Source of the DNA: Desulfosalsimonas propionicica
GTDB lineage: Bacteria; Desulfobacterota; Desulfobacteria; Desulfobacterales; Desulfosalsimonadaceae
Assembly (NCBI RefSeq): GCF_013761005.1
Contig: NZ_JACDUS010000003.1
Span: forward strand, 248,001-312,000
Length of the DNA: 64,000 nucleotides
Direction: 5' to 3'
Part shown: in pieces, positions 6,948 through 14,503 of the stretch
How the letters are laid out: the number at the start of each line of letters is the position of its first letter
Position numbering within the stretch: position 1 is the stretch's first letter
The notes under the pieces: model-generated
What the model was told of the DNA's origin: nothing
The model's input: the letters and a program-made list of their open reading frames with translations, nothing else
The model's database searches: none
Program-made: the position numbers and the translations under genes

Positions 6948-8501
6948 ATGCAGATTCGATTTTATGGTGCGGCGCGTGAGGTGACCGGTTCCATGCACAT
7001 GCTGGAAACCGAAAAGGACCGGATTCTGCTCGACTGCGGCATGTTTCAGGGCAGGCGGGCTGAAGCTGATGAAAAAAACCGGGTGATGCCTTTTGATCCG
7101 GCCATTATTGCAAACGTGGTGCTGTCCCACGCCCATATCGATCATTCCGGCCGGATTCCCCTGCTGGTGAAAAAGGGGTTTGCCGGAAACGTGCTGACCA
7201 CCCGGGCCACAGCAGACGCCTGTCACTACCTGCTGCCCGACAGCGCCCATATCCAGGAATCCGATGCTGCCTATCTCAACTACAAGCACGTGCGCGGGGC
7301 CCTGACAGACCTCACTGGCCGGGATCAGAATGAAATCAAGAAAATGCTCAAGAAAAACGGCCGCACAGATGACGACGCGGTCTCCCGTTATATGGACCGC
7401 TACGGATTGGCCCGGGTGGAGCCTCTTTATACCTCGGCTGATGCCGAGCAGGCCCTGACTCATTTTGCCGGCCAGCCTTACAATCACCGGGTGACCGCAG
7501 CCCGGGACATGGAATGCGTCTTCTACGAAGCCGGTCATATCCTGGGCTCTGCTGTGACCATCATCCGGGCAAAGGAGCGCGGACGTTCTTACAATATCTG
7601 CTATACCGGCGATATCGGGCGGTTTGACAAGCCCATCATCCGCGATCCCCAGCTGCAGTTTGCCGAACAGGACCGAGATATTGACCTGATGCTCATGGAA
7701 AGCACCTACGGCGACCGGAGCCATGAGCCGGTGGCGGACATGACCCCGCATTTAAAGCAGATCATCACCGAAACCGTAGAGCGCGGAGGCACGCTTTTGA
7801 TCCCGGCCTTTGCCTTTGGCCGGACCCAGGAGCTGCTCTATGCCATCCATGATCTGTATAATAACAACGAGGTGCCAAAGGTGCCCATTTACGTGGACTC
7901 GCCCCTGGCCACACGCATCACCCGCGTCTACGGGGAGCACCCCGAGGTCTATGACAGGCAGACCCATTCGGATTTTTTAACCGAAGGGAAAAACCCTTTC
8001 CTGTTCGATCACCTGCATTTTACCGAATCCGTGGAGGAATCCATGGCCCTGATGCGCGAAGACCGGCCCCATATTGTCCTGTCAGCCTCGGGTATGTGCG
8101 AAGGCGGTCGGATTCTGCATCATCTGCGCTACAAGATTCACAACGAGAAAAACACCATCTTGATCGTGGGCTACATGGCCGCCCACACCCTGGGCCGAAG
8201 GCTAAAGGAAAAGGGTATGGAATACGCGCAAAACGGCCGCAGGGGCGAGGCGCCCGTGATGCGCTTTATGAACAAGGAATATCCGCTCAAAGCACGGGTG
8301 GTGAGCCTGGACGGGTTTTCCGCCCACGGGGACAAAAATGAAATGCTGCGGTTTTTAAAAGAATCCAATCTCCGGGTCAAGCGCATCGCCCTGGTTCACG
8401 GCGAGCCTGAGCAGATGGACGGTTTTGCCCAAACCCTGAAGAAAGAGGGCTACAAGGTGTTTATGCCCCGGACCGGCGAAGGTCTGCGCATCCACCGGTA
8501 A
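6948..8501 (+). CDS. Metallo-beta-lactamase/beta-CASP ribonuclease (CPSF73-like)
   Basis: 517 residues from the ATG at 6948 (AAAAGGAGA upstream). The metal-binding motif SHAHIDHSG, then GHILGSA and GDIGR, belong to the metallo-beta-lactamase core. ESTYGDR, IPAFAFGRTQELL, DSPLA and SASGMCEGGRILHHL belong to the inserted beta-CASP domain, and FSAHGD with VHGEPEQ close the second half of the active site. The family includes bacterial and archaeal CPSF73/Ysh1-like enzymes that cut or trim RNA, so an endo- or exoribonuclease role with two zinc ions is expected. No KH domain is present. It stands alone: a repeat-rich gap is upstream and element C separates it from the convergent oxidoreductase gene. 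Confidence 0.88.
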   Translation: MQIRFYGAAREVTGSMHMLETEKDRILLDCGMFQGRRAEADEKNRVMPFDPAIIANVVLSHAHIDHSGRIPLLVKKGFAGNVLTTRATADACHYLLPDSAHIQESDAAYLNYKHVRGALTDLTGRDQNEIKKMLKKNGRTDDDAVSRYMDRYGLARVEPLYTSADAEQALTHFAGQPYNHRVTAARDMECVFYEAGHILGSAVTIIRAKERGRSYNICYTGDIGRFDKPIIRDPQLQFAEQDRDIDLMLMESTYGDRSHEPVADMTPHLKQIITETVERGGTLLIPAFAFGRTQELLYAIHDLYNNNEVPKVPIYVDSPLATRITRVYGEHPEVYDRQTHSDFLTEGKNPFLFDHLHFTESVEESMALMREDRPHIVLSASGMCEGGRILHHLRYKIHNEKNTILIVGYMAAHTLGRRLKEKGMEYAQNGRRGEAPVMRFMNKEYPLKARVVSLDGFSAHGDKNEMLRFLKESNLRVKRIALVHGEPEQMDGFAQTLKKEGYKVFMPRTGEGLRIHR

Positions 8502-8506
8502 GAGAA

Positions 8507-8626
8507 GGCGCCGTAAAAAGCTCAATATCTGCGTTACGCGCGATTTCTCAGAATTTCACGTACGAATCAGTACGCTGCATTCTTCGAAAACCGCGCAAGC
8601 CTTGATCTTGAGCTTTTTACGGCGCC
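8507..8626 (+). repeat. Palindromic element C, full copy
   Basis: 120 bp bounded by GGCGCCGTAAAAAGCTCAA and its complement TTGAGCTTTTTACGGCGCC, with an inner CACGTACG/GTACG core. It fills the space between two convergent genes. A second full copy is at 62093-62211 and a half copy at 1-36. The word CTTTTTACGAAATTATCAA follows at 8640-8658; similar words follow the other copies. It could fold into a long hairpin and act as a two-way terminator, but it lacks a simple stem followed by a U-tract. Confidence 0.85.
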
Positions 8627-8669
8627 TTCTGAAAATTTACTTTTTACGAAATTATCAAAGCTGAGAAAC

Positions 8670-10073
8670 CTAAACGTTTTCGCCGGTTTCCCTCCGGACG
8701 ATTTCCTTTGCCGGGATCAGTCCGGTGGCGGCCGCAGATACGATATTGCCGGCCACACCCGGGCCGTCTCCGGCCACAAACAGGCCTTCAATGGCGGTTT
8801 CCAGCACCCTGCTGGTGGCCACCTGGGTGGCAAAAAACTTGATCTCCGGGGCATAGAGCAGGGTTTCGTCGTTTGCCACACCGGGCACCACACTGTTTAG
8901 CTTTTCGAGCCCTTCCATGATATTGGCCAGGATCCGTTCGGGAAGGGCCATTGCAATGTCGCCGCAAACCACAGTTTTCAGGGTGGGACTGATGCCGCTT
9001 TTTTCAATGCGGGCCCAGGTGCTGCGCCGGCCCCGCTTTAAGTCGCCCATCCGCTGCAGCAGCGGACGCCCCCCGCCGATCAGGGTGGCCAGCCGGCCAA
9101 TGGATTCGCCGTAGGCCTGGTTGTCTGTGACCGGATCGGTCAGCACCACCTTGGAGAGAAACGCGAAATTGGTGTTTTCGGATTTGCGCTCCATGAAGGC
9201 ATGACCGTTGACGCACACAAAATCCCTGTAAGTTTCCTGGGTGACAAAGCCGCCGCTGTTGGTGCAAAAGGTCCGGGTTTCATCATCGTATTTGGCGGTC
9301 TGGATAAAAAAAGTGGGATCATAGATCACATCGCACAAATCCGCCATGATCTCCCTATGCACCTCCACGCGCACTCCCACCTCGATGCCCCGCTGATGCA
9401 TGTGCAGGCCGAACTTGCCGGCCAGCCCGGCCATCCAGTCCGCCCCGGCCCTTCCCGGGGCCAGGATCACAAACCGGGCCGTGTAGCTGCCTTTCTCCGT
9501 GACCACACGGGTTCGCCCCGGGGTTTCGGGGATTACGTCAATGACGGGCTCCCGGGTGTGGATGTGGATTTTTTTTTCCAGGTCCGCCTGGATTTGCCCG
9601 ATATATCCGGGCAGCCGGTCGCTTCCCAAATGCTTTTGCCGGATGAGCAAAAGGTCAATACCCTGTTTTAATGCCTGTTTGCGGATGTCTTTGGCCTGAG
9701 CGGCATTGGTGGGAAACACCGGCCCGGTCATTGCGTAGGCGTTGAAGATGGCTTCGGTTTCATCGATTAACGCCTGGGCCTGGTCCGGGGGCAGGAAAGT
9801 GGTCAGGTCGGTTTTGCCGAGTTTTGGAATAAAGTTGAGTTTGCCGTCTGAAAACAGGCCGGCCCCGCCGATGCCGCACAACACATCACACGGCTGGCAT
9901 TGGGCGCACACCCGGGTTTCGGTTAAAGGGCATTTCCGGCTTTGCGGGGGCTTTCCCTTTTCTATGAGCAGCACGTTCAGATCGGTGTGGCCGGCCAGGT
10001 AATGGGCGGCAAACAGACCCGCAGGGCCTCCGCCCACGATGACCACATCATACATGTTGGTATCCGTTGGCAT
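8670..10073 (-). CDS. FAD-dependent oxidoreductase (COG2509-like)
   Basis: 467 residues. An N-terminal dinucleotide-binding fold (VVIVGGGPAGLFAAHYLA) and C-terminal FVAGDGPGVAGNIVSAA mark a flavoprotein that binds FAD. Between them lies a cysteine-rich segment (TRVCAQCQPCDVLCGIGGAG) with four cysteines followed by GLFSDGKLN, which is typical of the uncharacterised FAD-dependent dehydrogenases of the COG2509 type. Substrate and physiological role are unknown. It starts 9 bases after the cytidylate-kinase-like gene, which indicates one transcript. The ATG at 10073 is used; the ATG six codons later is possible. Confidence 0.8.
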   Translation of the reverse strand: MPTDTNMYDVVIVGGGPAGLFAAHYLAGHTDLNVLLIEKGKPPQSRKCPLTETRVCAQCQPCDVLCGIGGAGLFSDGKLNFIPKLGKTDLTTFLPPDQAQALIDETEAIFNAYAMTGPVFPTNAAQAKDIRKQALKQGIDLLLIRQKHLGSDRLPGYIGQIQADLEKKIHIHTREPVIDVIPETPGRTRVVTEKGSYTARFVILAPGRAGADWMAGLAGKFGLHMHQRGIEVGVRVEVHREIMADLCDVIYDPTFFIQTAKYDDETRTFCTNSGGFVTQETYRDFVCVNGHAFMERKSENTNFAFLSKVVLTDPVTDNQAYGESIGRLATLIGGGRPLLQRMGDLKRGRRSTWARIEKSGISPTLKTVVCGDIAMALPERILANIMEGLEKLNSVVPGVANDETLLYAPEIKFFATQVATSRVLETAIEGLFVAGDGPGVAGNIVSAAATGLIPAKEIVRRETGENV

Positions 10074-10082
10074 TCTGATCTG

Positions 10083-10712
10083 TTATTTCTGCCCCAGGGA
10101 GATCTGTCCTTCGGCTTTTTCTGCGATAAGGCCCACGGCCTGGTCTGCTGTGTAGTTTTCCATGTCGATGATCATGTTGTAAAGGGAAGGGTCATGCCAG
10201 TCGGCCTGGAAGTATTTTTTGATATAGGCCTTTTTTTCTTCCTCGTCGTTTGAAATAAGCCTCTCTGCGTCCTTTCGGCTGCATTTGCGCTTTTCCATCA
10301 CATCCTCGATTTTTTTCTCAGGATTTTTTTTGAGCAGCACGTGAAAGGTATCCGGCTTTTTCTGGAGGATGCACTGGGCGCCCCAGCCCAGAATCACAGC
10401 GTTTTCATTCTTGTAGATGTTTTCCACCAGTTCCCGGGTCTTGTTATAATAGGTGGCATCGTCCAGGCAGCCGTGCTCCCTGTCCACAACCTTCTGGACA
10501 ATGGAGCAGGTGTAGCGATCCAGGTAGCGCAGAATCGAGGAGCCGCCGGCTTTGAGAAATGTTTCAGCCTCGTGTTTGGACATGTTGAGTTCTTTGGCCA
10601 CATCGGCCACCAGCTGATCGCCCACGAACTGGAAATCGAGTTTCTTTGCGAGGTCTGTGGCCACACGCTGCCCGCCTGCATTGTATTCGCTGGTAATGGT
10701 GATCACTGCCAT
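10083..10712 (-). CDS. Cytidylate kinase-like family protein
   Basis: 209 residues with a good AAGGAG ribosome site. The N-terminus ITITSEYNAGGQRVATDLAKKL corresponds to the phosphate-binding loop of the cytidylate-kinase-2 (AAA_26) group, with the glycine-rich turn modified. The rest is helical with EKKIEDVMEKRKCSRKDAERLI, which resembles the lid region. Family members are usually annotated as cytidylate-kinase-like and a true CMP kinase activity is not assured; nucleotide binding is the safe prediction. The gene is divergent from mraZ and has its own promoter (10760-10788). A mirrored MraZ box lies about 150 bases upstream. Confidence 0.8.
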   Translation of the reverse strand: MAVITITSEYNAGGQRVATDLAKKLDFQFVGDQLVADVAKELNMSKHEAETFLKAGGSSILRYLDRYTCSIVQKVVDREHGCLDDATYYNKTRELVENIYKNENAVILGWGAQCILQKKPDTFHVLLKKNPEKKIEDVMEKRKCSRKDAERLISNDEEEKKAYIKKYFQADWHDPSLYNMIIDMENYTADQAVGLIAEKAEGQISLGQK

Positions 10713-10759
10713 TTTTGTCTCCTTGGGTTTTGGGTGGAGCTGTTAGCAATACTGATTTT

Positions 10760-10788
10760 ATATTAGGCGCCCTTGTTGGATTCGTCAA
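10760..10788 (-). promoter_or_regulatory. Promoter of the cytidylate-kinase-like gene
   Basis: On the minus strand TTGACG (10788-10783) and TAATAT (10765-10760) are exactly 17 bases apart and about 50 bases ahead of the start codon at 10712. It is one of the better sigma-70-like promoters in the window. Confidence 0.6.
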
Positions 10789-10862
10789 GCGTCGGAGTCC
10801 GCCCACAGGATTTTTTGCATTTTTTCCCCCGGATGTCCACGATAAAGCAGGCAGAGAGATAA

Positions 10863-10904
10863 AACCCACTTTGCACCACCAAAACTTTATTGGTGTTACC
10901 CCTT
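10863..10904 (-). promoter_or_regulatory. Mirrored MraZ-type boxes between divergent genes
   Basis: CCACTTTGCACCAC at 10866-10879 is the exact reverse complement of GTGGTGCAAAGTGG at 10984-10997 in the mraZ operator. Read on the minus strand the block gives TGG repeats in the same 10-bp register, with GGGGT a little further upstream (10900-10904). It could let MraZ act on the divergent kinase-like gene or bridge two sites about 118 bp apart. Confidence 0.55.
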
Positions 10905-10945
10905 AAAATTACAAATAAAATTTTAAACCTATTTTTCTTTTTTCC

Positions 10946-10973
10946 TTGACAAAGGCAAAGTTTCATGTAGATT
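10946..10973 (+). promoter_or_regulatory. Promoter of the dcw cluster (Pmra)
   Basis: TTGACA at 10946-10951 is followed after 16 bases by TAGATT at 10968-10973, about 40 bases ahead of the mraZ start. The first MraZ box begins just beyond the -10 element, so bound MraZ would block polymerase. Confidence 0.6.
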
Positions 10974-10974
10974 T

Positions 10975-11009
10975 TGGGTAAAAGTGGTGCAAAGTGGATT
11001 AAAGGGGGT
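10975..11009 (+). promoter_or_regulatory. MraZ operator: four boxes at 10-bp spacing
   Basis: TGGGT, TGGTG, TGGAT and GGGGT begin at 10975, 10985, 10995 and 11005, an exact 10-bp period. E. coli MraZ binds TGGGN-type boxes at that same period upstream of its own gene, so autoregulation is expected. The last box is also the ribosome-binding site of mraZ (AAAGGGGG), so repression could act on transcription and translation signals together. Confidence 0.7.
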
Positions 11010-11011
11010 TT

Positions 11012-11470
11012 ATGTTCCGGGGAAGCTCATATCACACCATTGATGCCAAGGGCCGGGTCAATATTCCGGCGCGTTTCCGGGAACTGATCCGGAACAACGG
11101 CGGCAATGGATTGGTTTTATCCGGCCCCGGTCTCGACGAAAAGGGCCTGGTGGCCTACCCCTATCAGAGCTGGGAAACGGTTGAGGAAAAAATTCTGCAG
11201 ATGGCCGAAAAAAGCTCGGCTATGCGGCGTTTCAGGCGGATTTTCATCGGCGAATCGGCCGAATGTCCCATGGACCGGCAGGGCCGTATTTTGATTCCCC
11301 AGTCATTGCGTGATTATGCCAGTCTTGAAAAAGATATCGTGCTGGTCGGCGTTCTCGATCATTTTGAAATCTGGTCGCTTGAAAACTGGAATGATGAGAA
11401 ACGCAAACTTCACGAAGAGGATATGAAAAATGAGGAGGTCTCAAACGAAATTGCCAGACTAGGGCTTTAA
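11012..11470 (+). CDS. mraZ: Transcriptional regulator MraZ
   Basis: 152 residues, the usual length. Two AbrB-like SpoVT repeats are visible, each with the DxxGRxxIP signature: DAKGRVNIPARFR near the N-terminus and DRQGRILIPQSLRD in the middle. MraZ forms a ring-shaped multimer that binds phased boxes ahead of its own gene and controls the division and cell-wall cluster. The four boxes at 10975-11009 fit this. The rsmH start is 3 bases after the stop codon. Confidence 0.96.
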   Translation: MFRGSSYHTIDAKGRVNIPARFRELIRNNGGNGLVLSGPGLDEKGLVAYPYQSWETVEEKILQMAEKSSAMRRFRRIFIGESAECPMDRQGRILIPQSLRDYASLEKDIVLVGVLDHFEIWSLENWNDEKRKLHEEDMKNEEVSNEIARLGL

Positions 11471-11473
11471 ACC

Positions 11474-12415
11474 ATGGCCACTCGACATGTCTCTGTTATG
11501 CGCGATCAGGCGCTCGGGTATCTCAATTGCCAACCGGGCAAATGCGTTGTCGACTGCACGGTGGGCGGTGCCGGGCATGCCATGGCCATTGTGGAAAGAA
11601 TCCTTCCGGATGGTCTGCTCATTGGCATCGATCAGGATGCCGGTGCGGTTGATCGTGCAGAACAGATGCTGGCTCCCTGGTCGGCAAATGTTCATCTGAT
11701 TCATGACAATTTTGTCAACCTGCCTCATATCCTCTTTGATCTCGAAATTGAAACCGTGGATGCAATTCTCGTGGACCTGGGCCTGTCCTTTGATCAGATC
11801 GAGGCTCCGGGCAGGGGTTTTTCCTTTCGCAGGGACGAAGCCCTGGATATGCGGATGAATTCACAGACCGGGCAAAGCGCGGCCCACATGGTCAATACCC
11901 TGGATGCCGGGGAACTGGCCCGGATTTTTAAGGATTTGGGAGAAGAGAAATGGGCGGTTCGAATTGCGCGCAGAATCGTTGAAAGCCGCAAAAGCAGGCC
12001 AGTTGAAACCACCGGGCAGCTTGCTGAGATCGTGCGCGGCGCCATTCCGCAAAAAGATGCCGCGCGCAGAAAAATTGATCCGGCCACCAAGGTGTTTATG
12101 GCCCTTCGCATCGCCGTTAACCGGGAGCTTGAAGTCCTTGATACGTTTCTTGACCGTGCTGTGGCGTGCTTAAAACCCGAAGGGCGCATATGCGTTATCG
12201 CCTTTCATTCCCTGGAGGATCGGATGGTCAAGCAACGGTTTGCCAAATACAGCCGGGGATGCACATGCCCACGGGATTTTCCGGTTTGTGTATGCGAAGA
12301 AAAACCGGTTTTGCGGGTTTTGACAAGGAAGGTGGGAAAGCCCGGAGAAACAGAAATCAAAGAAAACCCAATGGCGCGTTCCGCCCGGCTGCGGGCGGCG
12401 GAAAAACTGCCATAA
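11474..12415 (+). CDS. rsmH: 16S rRNA (cytosine1402-N4)-methyltransferase RsmH
   Basis: 313 residues, typical for the family. It methylates N4 of C1402 in the decoding centre of 16S rRNA using AdoMet. The AdoMet motif VVDCTVGGAGHA, the D-LG block ILVDLGLSFDQIE, RGFSFRRDEALDMRMN and the C-terminal VIAFHSLEDRMVKQRF are all characteristic. A CxC...CxC segment (GCTCPRDFPVCVCEEKP) near the end is also usual. It is the second gene of the dcw cluster. Confidence 0.97.
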   Translation: MATRHVSVMRDQALGYLNCQPGKCVVDCTVGGAGHAMAIVERILPDGLLIGIDQDAGAVDRAEQMLAPWSANVHLIHDNFVNLPHILFDLEIETVDAILVDLGLSFDQIEAPGRGFSFRRDEALDMRMNSQTGQSAAHMVNTLDAGELARIFKDLGEEKWAVRIARRIVESRKSRPVETTGQLAEIVRGAIPQKDAARRKIDPATKVFMALRIAVNRELEVLDTFLDRAVACLKPEGRICVIAFHSLEDRMVKQRFAKYSRGCTCPRDFPVCVCEEKPVLRVLTRKVGKPGETEIKENPMARSARLRAAEKLP

Positions 12416-12449
12416 TTCTGGGCAAAATTTTTAAGGCACGGGGCAGGCC

Positions 12450-12752
12450 ATGTCGGAAAACCGGAAAGTCAAATCACCTCTGCTCACCGGCCGCACGCTT
12501 TTTGCCGGTATTTTGCTGATGCTGGTGCTGCTGGCGGAAGTGTTTTTTGATACCTGGTGCGCGGTGCAGTGCCGGCGGACCGGTTATGAAATCGTAAAAG
12601 CCGGCAGGCAGCAGGAAGAATTAATAGAAACCCGCAGGAAACTTCAAATTGAGCTGGTTCACTTGAAGTCTCCCCAGGTCCTTGGGACCAGGGCAAGGAC
12701 AGAGTTGGGAATGATTACCCCCAAACCGGAACAGATCGTCAGGGTGCCATGA
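12450..12752 (+). CDS. ftsL: Cell division protein FtsL
   Basis: 100 residues: a short basic cytoplasmic start, one membrane helix (about 16-36) and a periplasmic coiled coil with hydrophobic heptads (EELIETRRKLQIELVHLKSP), ending in ARTELGMITPKPEQIVRVP, a tail often seen in FtsL. Sequence identity in this family is low, so the call relies on size, topology and its position between rsmH and ftsI. FtsL joins FtsB and FtsQ to activate FtsWI. It overlaps ftsI by 4 bases (ATGA). Confidence 0.85.
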   Translation: MSENRKVKSPLLTGRTLFAGILLMLVLLAEVFFDTWCAVQCRRTGYEIVKAGRQQEELIETRRKLQIELVHLKSPQVLGTRARTELGMITPKPEQIVRVP

Positions 12753-14503
12753 AAAAAAGCCGCCAAAAAGAAGAAAAACCAAACCAGACCCCTGGCAGAA
12801 ACCGCCGCATCCTGATGGCGGGTCTGGTGCTTGCGGCCTGTTACCTGACCATTGCCGGCAAGGCGGTTTATCTGCAGGTTTTTGAAGACACCCGGTTAAA
12901 AAGCCGGGCTTCCGGGGAGTATAGCGGTTCGGCGGAGTTCCGGGAAAAGCGCGGCACCATTTATGACGTCAATCTGCGGGAGCTGGCGGCCAGCACCCGC
13001 GTGGTATCCATCGGCGCACATCCGGCCAGGATCGAAAACCCGAAAAAAGCAGCCTCGGAAATCGCCCGGCACCTGGACATGGATGCCGCGAAACTCGCCG
13101 GCCGGTTAAACACGGACCGGCCCTTTGTATGGATCCGGCGGGATGCGGCACCCGAGCGGGCACGAGAACTCAAAAACCAGTTCGGCAACAGCCTTGCCCT
13201 GTTTGACAATTATTCCCGTGTTTATCCCAACAAGACACTGGGGGCGCAAATCCTCGGGTTTGTCGGTGTGGACGGCAACGGGCTCGAAGGCCTGGAATAT
13301 TACTATGACCGGCAGCTAACCGGTGCTGTGCGGGAGTCGACTTTTATCCGGGATGCCCTGGGACGGATTTTCCAGCAATCCGAGGCAAAATCCGGGCAGG
13401 GGCCCGGCAATAACCTGGTGCTCACCATTGACCGCAATATCCAGTACATCGCAGAAGAGGCACTGAAAAAAACCGTTCTTAAGTTCAACGGAGATTCCGG
13501 CATGGCCATGGTCATGGATCCCCGGACAGGAGCGGTGCGCGCCATGGCCCATTACCCGGGTTTTAACCCCAACGCCTTTACGCGGTTTCCCAGACAGACC
13601 TGGCGCAACCGCGCCATAACCGATGCATTCGAGCCCGGCTCCACCCTGAAGGTATTTCTGGCCGCAGCCGCCCTTGAATCCGGCCGCTGTTCCCCCGGGA
13701 CCCGGGTGGACTGCGAGGACGGCAGTTATACTGTAGGGGGGCATACCTTGCGGGATCTCCATCCCAACGAGAATCTTACCTTAGCGGAGGTGATCAAATA
13801 TTCCAGCAATATCGGGGCGGTGAAAATCGCCGAGCGAATCGGACCGGAAAACCTTTATAAAACGCTTTCCGATTTTGGATTTGGTGAAAAAACCGGCATT
13901 GACTGTCCCGGGGAGGCAGAAGGCCGGCTTCGGCATTACCGGAACTGGCGTCCCGTGGATCATGCCACCATCGCATTCGGCCAGGGGCTTTCCGTGTCTG
14001 CAGTTCAGCTGCTTTCGGGCGTATCGGCCATTGCCAACCACGGTGTGCTGATGAAGCCGCGCATGGTCGAGGCCATCACCGATGCCAACGGCCTGGTTGT
14101 GAAAAGTTTCGAGCCTGAGGTCAGACGCAGGGTGGTCACGGAAACCACGGCCCGTAAGGTGAAAGATATGATGCAATCGGTCACGCAACCCGATGGCACA
14201 GGCTCTCAAGCCTCTCCCCGGGGCTTTCGGGTATGCGGCAAGACCGGAACCGCCCAGATTTTAAATTCAGACGGCACGTATGAAGACAGCGATTACAACG
14301 CCATTTTTGTGGGTTTCGCCCCGGCCGGGTCTCCGGAACTGGCTGTGCTGGTGATGGTCAAAGACCCCAAGGTGAGCCATTACGGCGGCGTAGTGGCGGC
14401 CCCGGCCTTTGCCGAGATTGTCAGGGAATCTTTTAATTATATGAACATTGCCCCGGCCCGTGAATTATTGGATCATACCAGGGCTGAAAAGGAGGGGGCA
14501 TGA
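12749..14503 (+). CDS. ftsI: Division-specific peptidoglycan transpeptidase FtsI (PBP3)
   Basis: 584 residues. A single N-terminal anchor helix (about 25-43) precedes a PBP dimerisation domain and a transpeptidase domain with all three penicillin-binding motifs: S298TLK (nucleophile Ser298), S352SN and K498TG. It crosslinks septal peptidoglycan together with FtsW. No PASTA repeats are present, unlike sporulation-type SpoVD. It lies between ftsL and murE, overlapping both by 4 bases, which indicates translational coupling. Confidence 0.96.
   Translation: MKKSRQKEEKPNQTPGRNRRILMAGLVLAACYLTIAGKAVYLQVFEDTRLKSRASGEYSGSAEFREKRGTIYDVNLRELAASTRVVSIGAHPARIENPKKAASEIARHLDMDAAKLAGRLNTDRPFVWIRRDAAPERARELKNQFGNSLALFDNYSRVYPNKTLGAQILGFVGVDGNGLEGLEYYYDRQLTGAVRESTFIRDALGRIFQQSEAKSGQGPGNNLVLTIDRNIQYIAEEALKKTVLKFNGDSGMAMVMDPRTGAVRAMAHYPGFNPNAFTRFPRQTWRNRAITDAFEPGSTLKVFLAAAALESGRCSPGTRVDCEDGSYTVGGHTLRDLHPNENLTLAEVIKYSSNIGAVKIAERIGPENLYKTLSDFGFGEKTGIDCPGEAEGRLRHYRNWRPVDHATIAFGQGLSVSAVQLLSGVSAIANHGVLMKPRMVEAITDANGLVVKSFEPEVRRRVVTETTARKVKDMMQSVTQPDGTGSQASPRGFRVCGKTGTAQILNSDGTYEDSDYNAIFVGFAPAGSPELAVLVMVKDPKVSHYGGVVAAPAFAEIVRESFNYMNIAPARELLDHTRAEKEGA

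Noticed and set aside
6636-7751. Long minus-strand open frame opposite the beta-CASP RNase and element A
   Set aside because: The plus-strand frame carries all metallo-beta-lactamase motifs and a ribosome site; the minus frame gives low-similarity, His/Gly-rich sequence typical of an antisense shadow.
10713-11011. Possible CRISPR-like phased repeats ahead of mraZ
   Set aside because: The 10-bp phased boxes are too short and too closely spaced, and they match MraZ operator spacing instead; no CRISPR array is seen anywhere in the window.
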